Source of the DNA: Pseudomonas kermanshahensis
GTDB taxonomy: Bacteria > Pseudomonadota > Gammaproteobacteria > Pseudomonadales > Pseudomonadaceae
Assembly: GCF_014269205.2 (NCBI RefSeq)
Contig: NZ_JABWRY020000001.1
Location: forward strand, 2,108,001 to 2,172,000
Direction: 5' to 3'
Length of the DNA: 64,000 nucleotides
Part shown: piece by piece, positions 52,426 to 62,005 of the stretch
How positions within the stretch are numbered: the first letter of the stretch is position 1
How the letters are laid out: every line of letters starts with the position of its first letter
Translations under genes and position numbers: made by a program
The notes under the pieces: model-generated
The model's database searches: none
Told to the model about the DNA's origin: nothing
What the model saw: only the letters and a program-made list of their open reading frames with translations

Positions 52426-52460
52426 AACGGCCCGGAACGATTTCCGGGCCGTTTTCGTTT
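52426..52460 (+). terminator. Intrinsic terminator of tpx
   Basis: An 11-bp perfect stem (aacggcccgga / tccgggccgtt) with a 6-nt loop, followed by ttcgttt, 42 bp after the tpx stop. Confidence 0.9.
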
Positions 52461-52586
52461 AAAGTTCAGTGTTTTGGCAACGTCAGGCAAAGGTAAACCT
52501 CTGGTAAAGGGCCTTTGCTAAAACGATGCCAGTGCTTATCGTTCAACCCTCCCAAGTCGTCACTCCGAACAAGGTTCGTTCAACCC

Positions 52587-53858
52587 ATGCAAGCGTCCAA
52601 TTCCCGTTCCCCCCGTCGCTGGCTCGTCGGCCTGCTGATCCTGCTGCTGGTGGCCTTGCTGGCCTGGTGGCTGTGGCCCGCATCGCCTGCACATAAAGAA
52701 GCCAGCAGCGGGCGCATGGGCAAAGGCGGGCGCCCAGGTTTCGGGGCCTCCAGCGACCCGGTGCCGGTGCGTGTCGAGCCGGTTCGGGTGGGCGATTTCC
52801 CGCTGTACTACAAGGCGCTGGGCACGGTCACCGCGACCAACACCGTGAACGTGCGCAGCCGTGTGGCCGGTGAGCTGGTCAAGATCCACTTCAAGGAAGG
52901 CCAACAGGTCAAGGCTGGTGAACTGCTGGCCGAGATCGACCCTCGCAGCTACCGCATCGCCTTGCAGCAGGCCGAAGGCACCCTGGCGCAGAACCAGGCA
53001 CAGCTGAAAAACGCCCAGGTCGACCTGGCGCGCTATAAAGGCCTGTATGCCGAGGACAGCATCGCCAAGCAGACCCTCGACACAGCAGAAGCCCAGGTCG
53101 CGCAATTCCAAGGCCTGGTCAAGACCAACCAGGCACAGGTCAGCGATGCGCGCCTGAACCTCGATTTCACCCAGATCCGCTCGCCGATCAATGGCCGGGT
53201 AGGCCTGCGCCAGCTTGACCTGGGCAACCTGGTGGCTGCCAACGACGCTACCGCGCTGGTGGTCATCACCCAGACCGAGCCGATCAACGTCGCGTTCACC
53301 CTGCCAGAAACCGAACTGAGCACCGTGCTGGAACGCTACCGCAGCGGCGCCAGCCTGCCGGTCGAGGCGTGGGACCGCAGCGACAGCAAGCTGCAGTCCA
53401 CCGGGGTACTGGGCAGTATCGACAACCAGATCGACACCACCACCGGCACCCTCAAGTTCAAGGGCCGCTTCGAGAACAAGGACCTGGCGCTGTTCCCCAA
53501 CCAGTTCGTCAATGTGCGCCTGTTGGCCGACACCCTCAAACAGGTGGTGCTGGCCCCGGCTGCGGCTATCCAGTTTGGCAACGATGGCACCTTTGCCTAT
53601 GTGGTCAACGCCCAGAACACCGTCAATATCCGCAAGCTCAAGGTCGGCGCCAGCGATGGCGAGAACAGCGTGATCGTTGAAGGCCTGGCTGCCGGCGATC
53701 GCCTGGTGCTGGAAGGCACCGATCGCCTGCGTGAAGGCACCAAGGTAGAGGTGGTCGAAGACAGCTCGCAGGTGCCAACCACGCCGGGCCAGCACCTGCA
53801 GGGCCAGGACGCCAAGGGCTCGGCCCAAGCCGGTGAAGCAGGCAAGGCGGGCGCATGA
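52587..53858 (+). CDS. muxA: RND efflux periplasmic adaptor (MuxA/MdtA)
   Basis: A 423-residue membrane-fusion protein with an N-terminal anchor helix ([19 protein letters not shown]). Lipoyl half-motifs ([36 protein letters not shown]) flank a coiled-coil hairpin (about 135-200), and beta-barrel and membrane-proximal domains follow. It bridges the two inner-membrane pumps and the outer-membrane channel. The ATG giving MQASNSRS was chosen since the upstream 24 residues lack signal features. Its stop overlaps muxB by 4 bp. Confidence 0.92.
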   Translation: MQASNSRSPRRWLVGLLILLLVALLAWWLWPASPAHKEASSGRMGKGGRPGFGASSDPVPVRVEPVRVGDFPLYYKALGTVTATNTVNVRSRVAGELVKIHFKEGQQVKAGELLAEIDPRSYRIALQQAEGTLAQNQAQLKNAQVDLARYKGLYAEDSIAKQTLDTAEAQVAQFQGLVKTNQAQVSDARLNLDFTQIRSPINGRVGLRQLDLGNLVAANDATALVVITQTEPINVAFTLPETELSTVLERYRSGASLPVEAWDRSDSKLQSTGVLGSIDNQIDTTTGTLKFKGRFENKDLALFPNQFVNVRLLADTLKQVVLAPAAAIQFGNDGTFAYVVNAQNTVNIRKLKVGASDGENSVIVEGLAAGDRLVLEGTDRLREGTKVEVVEDSSQVPTTPGQHLQGQDAKGSAQAGEAGKAGA

Positions 53859-56800
53859 ACCTCTCGCGCCTGTTCATCCTGCGCCCGGTCGCCACCACGC
53901 TGAGCATGCTGGCCATCGTCCTGGCCGGCCTGATTGCCTACAAGCTGCTGCCAGTCTCGGCGCTGCCGCAGGTCGACTACCCGACCATCCGGGTCATGAC
54001 CCTGTACCCAGGGGCCAGCCCGCAAGTCATGACCAGTGCGGTCACCGCGCCGCTGGAACGCCAGTTCGGGCAGATGCCGGGGCTGACCCAGATGGCCTCG
54101 ACCAGCTCCGGCGGGGCGTCGGTGCTGACGTTGCGTTTCAGCCTCGACATGAACATGGACGTTGCCGAGCAACAGGTGCAGGCCGCGATCAACGCTGCCA
54201 GCAACTTGCTGCCCAGCGACTTGCCGGCGCCACCGGTCTACAACAAGGTCAACCCAGCCGACACGCCTGTGCTGACCCTGGCCATCTCCTCCAAGACCAT
54301 GCCGCTGCCCAAGCTCAACGACTTGGTCGACACCCGTGTGGCCCAGAAGCTTGCCCAGATCAGTGGCGTGGGTATGGTCAGCATCGCTGGCGGCCAGCGT
54401 CAGGCGGTACGTATCAAGGTCAACGTCGATGCGTTGGCCGCCAACGGCCTCAACCTCGAGGACGTGCGGACGCTGATCGGGGCGTCCAACGTCAACCAGC
54501 CCAAGGGTAACTTCGATGGCCCGACCCGGGTGTCGATGCTCGATGCCAACGATCAACTGCGCTCCCCCGCGGAATACGCCAACCTGATCTTGTCCTATAA
54601 CAACGGCGCGCCGCTGCGCCTGAAGGACGTCGCCGAGATCGTCGATGGTGCCGAAAACGAGCGCCTCGCGGCCTGGGCCAACGAAAACCAGGCGGTGTTG
54701 CTGAATATCCAGCGCCAGCCGGGCGCCAACGTCATCGAGGTGGTCGACCGGATCAAGGAACTGCTCCCCTCGATCACCGATAACCTGCCTGCCGGCCTGG
54801 ACGTGTCGGTACTGACCGACCGCACCCAGACCATCCGCGCCGCGGTCAAGGACGTGCAGCACGAGCTGCTGATCGCCATCGTCCTGGTGGTCATGGTCAC
54901 CTTTGTGTTCCTGCGCCGTTTCAGCGCCACCATCATCCCCTCGATCGCCGTACCGCTGTCGTTGATCGGCACCTTTGGCGTGATGTACCTGGCCGGGTTC
55001 TCGGTCAATAACCTGACCCTGATGGCTCTGACTATTGCCACCGGCTTCGTGGTGGATGACGCCATCGTCATGCTGGAGAACATCTCCCGCCACATCGAAG
55101 AAGGCGAAACGCCGATGCAGGCCGCGCTCAAGGGCGCCCGGCAGATTGGCTTCACCCTCATATCGCTGACCTTCTCGCTGATCGCGGTCCTGATTCCGCT
55201 GCTGTTCATGGCCGACGTGGTCGGCCGCCTGTTCCGCGAGTTCGCCATCACCCTGGCGGTGGCGATTCTGATTTCCCTGGTCGTGTCGTTGACCCTTACG
55301 CCGATGATGTGCGCGCGGTTGCTCAAGCGTGAGCCCAAGGAAGAAGAGCAGGGCCGTTTCTACCGCGCCAGCGGCGCCTGGATCGACTGGCTCATCGAAC
55401 ACTACGGCCGTGGCCTGCAGTGGGTGCTCAAACACCAGCCGCTGACCCTGCTGGTGGCCGTGGCCAGCCTGGGGCTCACCGTGGTCCTGTACATCGCCGT
55501 GCCCAAGGGCTTCTTCCCGGTGCAGGACACCGGCGTCATCCAGGGTATTTCCGAGGCGCCACAGTCGACTTCGTTCGCCGCCATGAGCGAACGCCAGCAG
55601 TCGCTGAGCAAGGTGATCCTGCAGGACCCGGCGGTGCAGAGCCTGTCGTCCTACATCGGCGTGGATGGCGACAACGCCACGCTCAACAGCGGGCGCCTAC
55701 TGATCAACCTCAAGCCGCACGGCGAGCGGGATGTGACCGCTGGCGAGGTCATCAGCCGCCTGCAGCCGCAGCTCGACAAGCTGGTGGGTATCCGCCTGTT
55801 CATGCAGCCGGTGCAGGACTTGAGTATCGAGGACCGGGTCAGCCGCACCCAGTACCAGTTCAGCCTGTCGTCACCTGACGCCGACCTGCTGGCGCAGTGG
55901 AGCGGCAAGCTGGTGCAGGCGCTGCAACAGCGCCCAGAGCTTGCCGATGTGGCCAGCGACCTGCAGGACAAGGGCCTGCAGGTGTACCTGGTGATCGACC
56001 GCGACATGGCCAGCCGCTTGGGCATCTCGGTTTCGCAGATCACCAACGCCTTGTACGACGCCTTTGGCCAGCGGCAGATCTCGACCATCTACACCCAGGC
56101 CAGCCAGTACCGCGTGGTGCTGCAGTCGCAAGCCGCCGCCAGCATCGGGCCGCAGGCCTTGGAGTCGATCCACGTCAAGGCCACCGATGGCGGCCAGGTG
56201 CGGCTGTCGGCGTTGGCCCGTATCGAGCAGCGCCAGGCGCAGTTGGCGATCTCGCACATCGGCCAGTTCCCGGCGGTGATGATGTCGTTCAACCTGGCCC
56301 ATGGCGCGTCGCTGGGCGAGGCGGTCAAGGTGATCGAACAGGTGCAGCAGGACATCGGCATGCCGATCGGCGTGCAGACCCGCTTCCAGGGCGCTGCAGA
56401 AGCCTTCCAGGCCTCGCTGTCGAGCACCTTGCTGCTGATTCTCGCCGCGGTGGTGACCATGTACATCGTGCTGGGTGTGCTCTACGAGAGCTACATCCAC
56501 CCGGTGACCATTCTTTCGACCTTGCCCTCGGCGGCGGTGGGTGCCTTGCTGGCGCTGCTCATCAGTGGCAACGACCTGGGGATGATCGCCATTATCGGCA
56601 TCATCCTGCTGATCGGCATCGTCAAGAAAAACGCGATCATGATGATCGACTTTGCACTGGAAGCCGAGCGCAACCAGGGCATGAGCCCGCAGGACGCCAT
56701 CTACCAGGCCGCATTGCTGCGTTTCCGGCCGATTCTGATGACGACGTTGGCCGCGCTGTTCGGCGCCGTGCCGCTGATGCTGGCGACCGGGTCCGGTGCC

Positions 56801-56953
56801 GAGCTGCGCCAGCCGCTGGGCCTGGTGATGGTGGGCGGGCTGCTGGTCAGCCAGGTGCTGACACTGTTCACTACGCCGGTCATCTACCTGTACTTCGACC
56901 GCCTGGCCCGTCGCTGGCGCCCGGCCACTGATGCCAAGCAGGCTGAGGCATGA
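53855..56953 (+). CDS. muxB: RND efflux pump subunit MuxB/MdtB
   Basis: A 1032-residue proton-driven RND transporter. It shows twelve helices with two large periplasmic loops; the N-terminus [22 protein letters not shown] is typical. The essential Asp pair of TM4 is in [19 protein letters not shown]. It forms the MuxB2C heterotrimer-type pump with the next gene, exporting drugs such as aztreonam, macrolides and novobiocin in P. aeruginosa. It overlaps both neighbours by 4 bp. Confidence 0.95.
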   Translation: MNLSRLFILRPVATTLSMLAIVLAGLIAYKLLPVSALPQVDYPTIRVMTLYPGASPQVMTSAVTAPLERQFGQMPGLTQMASTSSGGASVLTLRFSLDMNMDVAEQQVQAAINAASNLLPSDLPAPPVYNKVNPADTPVLTLAISSKTMPLPKLNDLVDTRVAQKLAQISGVGMVSIAGGQRQAVRIKVNVDALAANGLNLEDVRTLIGASNVNQPKGNFDGPTRVSMLDANDQLRSPAEYANLILSYNNGAPLRLKDVAEIVDGAENERLAAWANENQAVLLNIQRQPGANVIEVVDRIKELLPSITDNLPAGLDVSVLTDRTQTIRAAVKDVQHELLIAIVLVVMVTFVFLRRFSATIIPSIAVPLSLIGTFGVMYLAGFSVNNLTLMALTIATGFVVDDAIVMLENISRHIEEGETPMQAALKGARQIGFTLISLTFSLIAVLIPLLFMADVVGRLFREFAITLAVAILISLVVSLTLTPMMCARLLKREPKEEEQGRFYRASGAWIDWLIEHYGRGLQWVLKHQPLTLLVAVASLGLTVVLYIAVPKGFFPVQDTGVIQGISEAPQSTSFAAMSERQQSLSKVILQDPAVQSLSSYIGVDGDNATLNSGRLLINLKPHGERDVTAGEVISRLQPQLDKLVGIRLFMQPVQDLSIEDRVSRTQYQFSLSSPDADLLAQWSGKLVQALQQRPELADVASDLQDKGLQVYLVIDRDMASRLGISVSQITNALYDAFGQRQISTIYTQASQYRVVLQSQAAASIGPQALESIHVKATDGGQVRLSALARIEQRQAQLAISHIGQFPAVMMSFNLAHGASLGEAVKVIEQVQQDIGMPIGVQTRFQGAAEAFQASLSSTLLLILAAVVTMYIVLGVLYESYIHPVTILSTLPSAAVGALLALLISGNDLGMIAIIGIILLIGIVKKNAIMMIDFALEAERNQGMSPQDAIYQAALLRFRPILMTTLAALFGAVPLMLATGSGAELRQPLGLVMVGGLLVSQVLTLFTTPVIYLYFDRLARRWRPATDAKQAEA

Positions 56954-59900
56954 ACCTGTCCGGACCGTTTATTCGTCGCCCGGTGGCGACGATGCTGCTG
57001 AGCCTGGCGATCATGCTGCTGGGCGGCGTCAGCTTCGGCCTGTTGCCAGTTGCGCCGCTGCCGCAGATGGACTTCCCGGTGATCGTGGTGCAGGCCAACC
57101 TGTCCGGCGCCAGCCCGGAGGTGATGGCCGCCACGGTGGCCACGCCTTTGGAACGCAAGCTGGGCAGTATCGCGGGCGTCACTACGCTGACCAGTAGCTC
57201 TAACCAGGGCTCGACGCGGGTGGTCATCGGCTTCGAAATGGGCCGTGACATCGACGGTGCGGCGCGTGAGGTGCAGGCGGCGATCAACGCCACCCGTAAC
57301 CTGCTGCCCAGTGGCATGCGCAGCATGCCGACGTACAAGAAGATCAACCCCTCGCAGGCACCGATCATGGTGCTGTCGTTGACCTCTGACGTGCTGAAGA
57401 AAGGCCAGTTGTACGATTTGGCTGACACCATCCTGTCCCAGAGCCTGGCCCAGGTATCCGGGGTAGGGGAGGTGCAGATCGGCGGCAGTTCGCTGCCCGC
57501 CGTGCGCATCTCGGTGGAGCCGCAGTTGCTCAACCAGTACGGCCTGTCGCTGGACGAGGTGCGTACCGCCGTGTCCAACGCCAACCAACGCCGGCCCATG
57601 GGCTTCGTCGAGGATGCCGAGCGCAGTTGGGAGGTGCGGGCGAATGACCAGTTGGAAACGGCGAAGGACTACGAGCCGGTAGTGATACGCCAGCAGAACG
57701 GCACCATCCTGCGCCTGTCCGACGTCGCCACCCTCACAGACAGCGTTGAAAACCGCTACAACAGCGGCTTCTTCAACGACCAGAGCGCGGTGTTGCTGGT
57801 GGTCAACCGCCAGACCGGCGCCAACATCATCGAGACGGTCGACCAGATCAAGTCGCAGTTGCCGGCGTTGCAGTCGTTGTTGCCAGCCAGCGTGCAGCTG
57901 AACGTGGCCATGGACCGCTCGCTGGTGATCAAGGCCACCCTCAAGGAGGCTGAGCACACGCTGCTGATCGCGGTGGGGCTGGTGATTCTGGTTGTCTACC
58001 TGTTCCTCGGCAGCCTGCGTGCCTCGTTGATCCCCAGCCTGGCAGTACCGGTGTCGCTGGTGGGCACGTTCGCGGTCATGTATTTGTGCGGTTTCTCCCT
58101 CAACAACCTGTCGCTGATGGCGCTGATCCTGGCCACGGGCCTGGTGGTTGACGATGCCATTGTGGTGCTGGAAAACATCTCCCGGCACATCGAGGACGGC
58201 CAGCCGCCGATGCGTGCGGCGTTCCTCGGTGCCAAGGAAGTGGGCTTCACGCTGCTGTCGATGAACGTTTCGTTGGTGGCGGTGTTCGTCTCCATTCTGT
58301 TCATGGGGGGTATCGTACGTAGCCTGTTCCAGGAGTTTTCCATCACCCTGGCGGCTGCAATCATTGTCTCGCTGGTGGTCTCGCTGACCCTCACGCCGAT
58401 GCTCTGCGCCCGTTGGCTGAAACCGCACCAGGCCGAACAGAGCCGCCTGCAGCGCTGGAGCGACAAGGTTCATCAGCGCATGGTCAACGGCTATGACCGC
58501 AGCCTCGGCTGGGTGCTACGGCACAAGCGCCTGACCTTGCTGAGCCTGCTGGCCACCATCGGTATCAACATCGCGTTGTATGTGGTGGTGCCCAAGACGC
58601 TGATGCCGCAGCAGGACACCGGCCAATTGATTGGTTTTATCCGTGGTGACGATGGCCTGTCGTTCAGCGTGATGCAGCCGAAGATGGAAACCTACCGCCG
58701 CGCCTTGCTGGCCGACCCTGCGGTACAGAGCGTTGCTGGCTTCATCGGCGGCAACAGTGGCACCAACAATGCGATGGTGATTGTGCGCCTGAAACCGATC
58801 AGCGAGCGCAAGATGGATGCCCAGAAGGTGATCGAGCGCCTGCGCAAAGAGATGCCCAAGGTGCCCGGCGGGCGGCTGTTCCTGATGGCCGACCAGGACC
58901 TGCAGTTGGGTGGCGGTGGGCGTGACCAGACGTCGTCGCAGTACCTCTATACCTTGCAGAGTGGCGACCTGGCGGCCCTTCGCGAGTGGTTCCCGAAAGT
59001 GGTCGCGGCGGTGCGCGCATTGCCCGAACTGACCGCCATCGACGCCCGTGATGGCGCGGGTACCCCGCAGGTTACCCTGGTGGTCGACCGTGATCAGGCC
59101 AAGCGCCTGGGCATCGACATGGACATGGTGACCACGGTGCTCAACAACGCCTACAGCCAGCGGCAGATCTCGACCATCTACGACAGCCTCAACCAGTACC
59201 AGGTGGTGCTGGAGATCAACCCGAAATACGCCTGGGACCCGAGCACGCTGGAACAGGTGCAGGTGATCACCAGCGACGGTGCCCGCGTGCCGTTGTCGAC
59301 CATCGCCCACTACGAAAACAGCTTGGCCAATGACCGAGTCAGCCACGAAGGGCAGTTCGCTTCCGAAGACATCGCCTTCGACGTCGCCGAAGGCTACAGC
59401 CCCGACCAGGCCATGGCTGCAGTGGAGCGGGCGGTGGCCAAGCTTGGCCTGCCCGAGGAAGTCATCGCCAAACTCGGTGGCACCGCCGACGCCTTTGCCA
59501 AGACCCAGGAGGGCCAACCCTTCATGATTCTGGGCGCGCTGGTGCTGGTGTACCTGGTGCTGGGCATTCTGTATGAAAGCTACATTCACCCGCTGACCAT
59601 TCTGTCGACCCTGCCCTCGGCCGGCGTCGGTGCCTTGCTGGCGCTCTACGTCACTGGAGGCGAGTTCAGCCTGATCTCGCTGCTGGGCCTGTTCTTGCTG
59701 ATCGGCGTGGTGAAAAAGAATGCGATCCTGATGATCGACCTGGCCCTGCAGCTGGAGCGCCAACAAGGCCTGTCGCCGGAGGAATCGATCCGTCGCGCCT
59801 GCCTGCTGCGCCTGCGGCCGATCCTGATGACCACCCTGGCGGCCATCCTCGGCGCCTTGCCGTTGCTGGTGAGCCGTGCCGAGGGGGCGGAAATGCGCCA

Positions 59901-60057
59901 GCCTTTGGGCTTGACCATCATCGGCGGCCTGGTCTTCAGCCAGATCCTCACCCTTTATACGACGCCGGTGGTCTACCTGTACCTCGACCGCCTGCGTCAC
60001 CGTTTCAACCATTGGCGCGGCGTACGCACTGACGCCGCTCTGGAAACCCCGCTATGA
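56950..60057 (+). CDS. muxC: RND efflux pump subunit MuxC/MdtC
   Basis: A 1035-residue RND transporter paralogous to muxB, with the TM4 Asp pair in [21 protein letters not shown] and the C-terminal [14 protein letters not shown] block. MdtC/MuxC assembles with MdtB/MuxB in one trimer; in E. coli only one of the two subunits does most of the proton work. Start and stop overlap the flanking genes by 4 bp, giving tight translational coupling. Confidence 0.95.
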   Translation: MNLSGPFIRRPVATMLLSLAIMLLGGVSFGLLPVAPLPQMDFPVIVVQANLSGASPEVMAATVATPLERKLGSIAGVTTLTSSSNQGSTRVVIGFEMGRDIDGAAREVQAAINATRNLLPSGMRSMPTYKKINPSQAPIMVLSLTSDVLKKGQLYDLADTILSQSLAQVSGVGEVQIGGSSLPAVRISVEPQLLNQYGLSLDEVRTAVSNANQRRPMGFVEDAERSWEVRANDQLETAKDYEPVVIRQQNGTILRLSDVATLTDSVENRYNSGFFNDQSAVLLVVNRQTGANIIETVDQIKSQLPALQSLLPASVQLNVAMDRSLVIKATLKEAEHTLLIAVGLVILVVYLFLGSLRASLIPSLAVPVSLVGTFAVMYLCGFSLNNLSLMALILATGLVVDDAIVVLENISRHIEDGQPPMRAAFLGAKEVGFTLLSMNVSLVAVFVSILFMGGIVRSLFQEFSITLAAAIIVSLVVSLTLTPMLCARWLKPHQAEQSRLQRWSDKVHQRMVNGYDRSLGWVLRHKRLTLLSLLATIGINIALYVVVPKTLMPQQDTGQLIGFIRGDDGLSFSVMQPKMETYRRALLADPAVQSVAGFIGGNSGTNNAMVIVRLKPISERKMDAQKVIERLRKEMPKVPGGRLFLMADQDLQLGGGGRDQTSSQYLYTLQSGDLAALREWFPKVVAAVRALPELTAIDARDGAGTPQVTLVVDRDQAKRLGIDMDMVTTVLNNAYSQRQISTIYDSLNQYQVVLEINPKYAWDPSTLEQVQVITSDGARVPLSTIAHYENSLANDRVSHEGQFASEDIAFDVAEGYSPDQAMAAVERAVAKLGLPEEVIAKLGGTADAFAKTQEGQPFMILGALVLVYLVLGILYESYIHPLTILSTLPSAGVGALLALYVTGGEFSLISLLGLFLLIGVVKKNAILMIDLALQLERQQGLSPEESIRRACLLRLRPILMTTLAAILGALPLLVSRAEGAEMRQPLGLTIIGGLVFSQILTLYTTPVVYLYLDRLRHRFNHWRGVRTDAALETPL

Positions 60058-61541
60058 ATTTTGCCCAGACACCGCTTCACCGTGCCCTGCAGTCATTGAC
60101 CCTGGGGCGTGGCTCGCGTCTGCTCGGCGCCAGTCTGTGCGTGGCGCTGCTCAGTGCCTGTACCCTGAGCCCGGACTACCACCGCCCCGAGCTGAGCACC
60201 CCGGCGCAGTACAAGCAGGCCGAGGGCTGGACCCAGGCCAAGCCCTCGGACGCGATCGCCCGTGGCGCCTGGTGGGAAGTCTACGGCGATGCCGGGCTCA
60301 ATGCGCTGGTCGAAGAGCTCAACCGCAGCAACCAGACGGTTGCGCAGTCGGAGGCCCAGTACCGTCAGGCCCAGGCCCTGGTGCGCAGCAGCCGCGCCGC
60401 GCTGTTCCCCAGCCTGGACTTGAGCGCCAGCAAGAACCGCTCTGCCCAGGGTACTGGAAGCTCGAGTTCCAGCCTGTCGAACAACAGCAGCGGCATCCGC
60501 AATACGTATAACACCCAGCTCGGCGTGAGCTGGGAGATCGACCTGTGGGGCAAGCTGCGCGAGACGTTGAACGCTAACGAAGCCAGTGCCGAAGCCAGCT
60601 TCGCCGACCTTGCCTCGATCCGCCTGAGCCAGCAGTCGGAGCTGGTGCAGAACTACCTGCAGTTGCGTGTGATCGACGAGCAGAAGCGCCTGTTGGAAGC
60701 GACCGTGGCCACCTACGAACGCTCGCTGCGCATGACTGAAAACCAATACCGTGCCGGTGTGTCTGGCCCGGATGCGGTGGCGCAGGCGCGCACGCAGCTG
60801 AAGAGCACCCAGGCGGACCTGATCGACCTGATCTGGCAGCGTGCGCAGTTTGAAAATGCCATTGCCGTGTTGCTGGGCAAGGCCCCGGCGAATTTTGCCC
60901 TGGCAGACAGCAAGACCATCCCAGCGCTGCCGCAAATTCCAGTGACGTTGCCCTCGCAGTTGCTCGAACGCCGCCCGGACATTGCCTCGGCCGAGCGCAA
61001 TGTGATGGCAGCCAATGCCAATATCGGGGTATCGCGGGCCGCTTACTTCCCCGACCTGAGCCTGAGCATGAGTGGCGGGTATTCCAGCAGCAGCTTCAGC
61101 AACTGGATCGAACTGCCGAACCGTTACTGGTCGGTGGGGCCTTCGCTGGCCATGACCTTGTTCGATGCGGGCAAGCGCAGCGCCGAGGTGGACCGCACCG
61201 TCGCGGTGTACGACCAGACCGTGGCGCAGTACCGCCAGACCGTGCTGGATGGCTTCAAGGAGGTGGAGAACTTCCTGGTGCAGCTGAAGGTGTACGGCGA
61301 TGAAGCGGTGGTGCGCCAGGAGGCACTGGACGCGGCGCGTGAGTCGCTGCGCCTGACTGAAAATCAGTACCGTGCAGGGCTGATTGGCTACCTGGATGTG
61401 GTGAACGTGCAGACCACCGCGCTGAGCAACGAGCGCAGTGTGCTGAACCTGCTGCAGGGGCGGTTGGTGGCCAGTGTGCAACTGATTGCCGCGCTGGGCG
61501 GCGGCTGGGATGCCGAGCAGGCGTTTGCCGAACAGGAGTGA
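60054..61541 (+). CDS. opmB: Outer membrane efflux channel OpmB (NodT/TolC type)
   Basis: A 495-residue lipoprotein channel. The lipobox is in VALLSACTLSPDY (Cys at about 36). Two outer-membrane-efflux repeats follow (APWW-like GAWWEVYGDAGLNALVEEL; then SEAQYRQAQALVRSSRAALFPSL; and FEVENFLVQL-type helices in the second half). It completes the MuxABC-OpmB tripartite pump. Its start overlaps muxC by 4 bp. Confidence 0.94.
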   Translation: MNFAQTPLHRALQSLTLGRGSRLLGASLCVALLSACTLSPDYHRPELSTPAQYKQAEGWTQAKPSDAIARGAWWEVYGDAGLNALVEELNRSNQTVAQSEAQYRQAQALVRSSRAALFPSLDLSASKNRSAQGTGSSSSSLSNNSSGIRNTYNTQLGVSWEIDLWGKLRETLNANEASAEASFADLASIRLSQQSELVQNYLQLRVIDEQKRLLEATVATYERSLRMTENQYRAGVSGPDAVAQARTQLKSTQADLIDLIWQRAQFENAIAVLLGKAPANFALADSKTIPALPQIPVTLPSQLLERRPDIASAERNVMAANANIGVSRAAYFPDLSLSMSGGYSSSSFSNWIELPNRYWSVGPSLAMTLFDAGKRSAEVDRTVAVYDQTVAQYRQTVLDGFKEVENFLVQLKVYGDEAVVRQEALDAARESLRLTENQYRAGLIGYLDVVNVQTTALSNERSVLNLLQGRLVASVQLIAALGGGWDAEQAFAEQE

Positions 61542-61599
61542 TGGCTGGCCATTCATGCTGGGCTATAAGTGCCACTTCGTGGACCCATGCCTCGATCAC

Positions 61600-61692
61600 T
61601 GTAGGAGCAGCCTTGTGCTGCGAAGAGGCCCTTACGGCTACTACATCTTTGCCAGGCATACGGGCCTCTTCGCAGCACAAGGCTGCTCCTAC
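61600..61692. repeat. REP doublet, copy 1 (family B)
   Basis: Arms tgtaggagcagccttgtgct... (61600-61630) and its complement (61664-61692) are nearly perfect. The spacer includes gccaggcatacggg, which recurs in copy 2. Confidence 0.9.
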
Positions 61693-61791
61693 AAAGACGT
61701 GCGCATTACTGGGCTTTGGTAGCCGCTGAGTCTTACGTGCGGGCCTTGAGGATTACGAACTTCGCATTGAACATAGGGTTTAGCCCTTCCT

Positions 61792-61873
61792 TGTAGGAGC
61801 AGCCTTGTGCTGCGAAGAGGCCCTAACGGCTAATACAGCGCTACCAGGCATACGGGCCACTTCGCAGCGCAAG
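61792..61873. repeat. REP doublet, copy 2 (decayed right arm)
   Basis: The left arm is the same as copy 1. The spacer again contains accaggcatacgggcc. The right arm (61855-61873) breaks off after cgcagcgcaagg. The shared spacer shows that the doublet was copied as a whole. Confidence 0.85.
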
Positions 61874-62005
61874 GTACGTATGCCCAGCCGTGGCATCCCA
61901 GCACTTGGATCCATTCCCATTCGCAAAAACACCGTGCGTTTCGCCAAAGCTTGAGTACAATCGTCAGCTTTTTCCGGGCCCCCTGGCCCGTCGCTGGAAC
62001 TCCCA

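Larger units (their letters stand above)
61542..62005. other. Intergenic region with tandem REP doublets
   Basis: 464 bp between opmB and the MHYT-GGDEF-EAL gene. Two copies of one REP doublet lie at 61600-61692 and 61792-61873. The parts between and after them (61693-61791, 61874-62005) show no gene; the last 130 bp should hold the promoter of the following gene, including an attgag/gttgag-type stretch that I could not resolve. Confidence 0.6.

Noticed and set aside
53597..55435. 612-residue open frame antisense to muxA/muxB
   Set aside because: Composition is low-complexity (His, Gln, Arg, Asp) and it lies opposite strongly conserved RND sequence.
58516..60012. 498-residue open frame antisense to muxC
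   Set aside because: Shadow of codon bias in the conserved RND gene; no motif or ribosome-binding site.
61600..61900. Possible short CRISPR array
   Set aside because: Repeats are palindromic doublets present in two copies with conserved spacers, in the REP pattern. There are no unique spacers of constant length and no cas genes.
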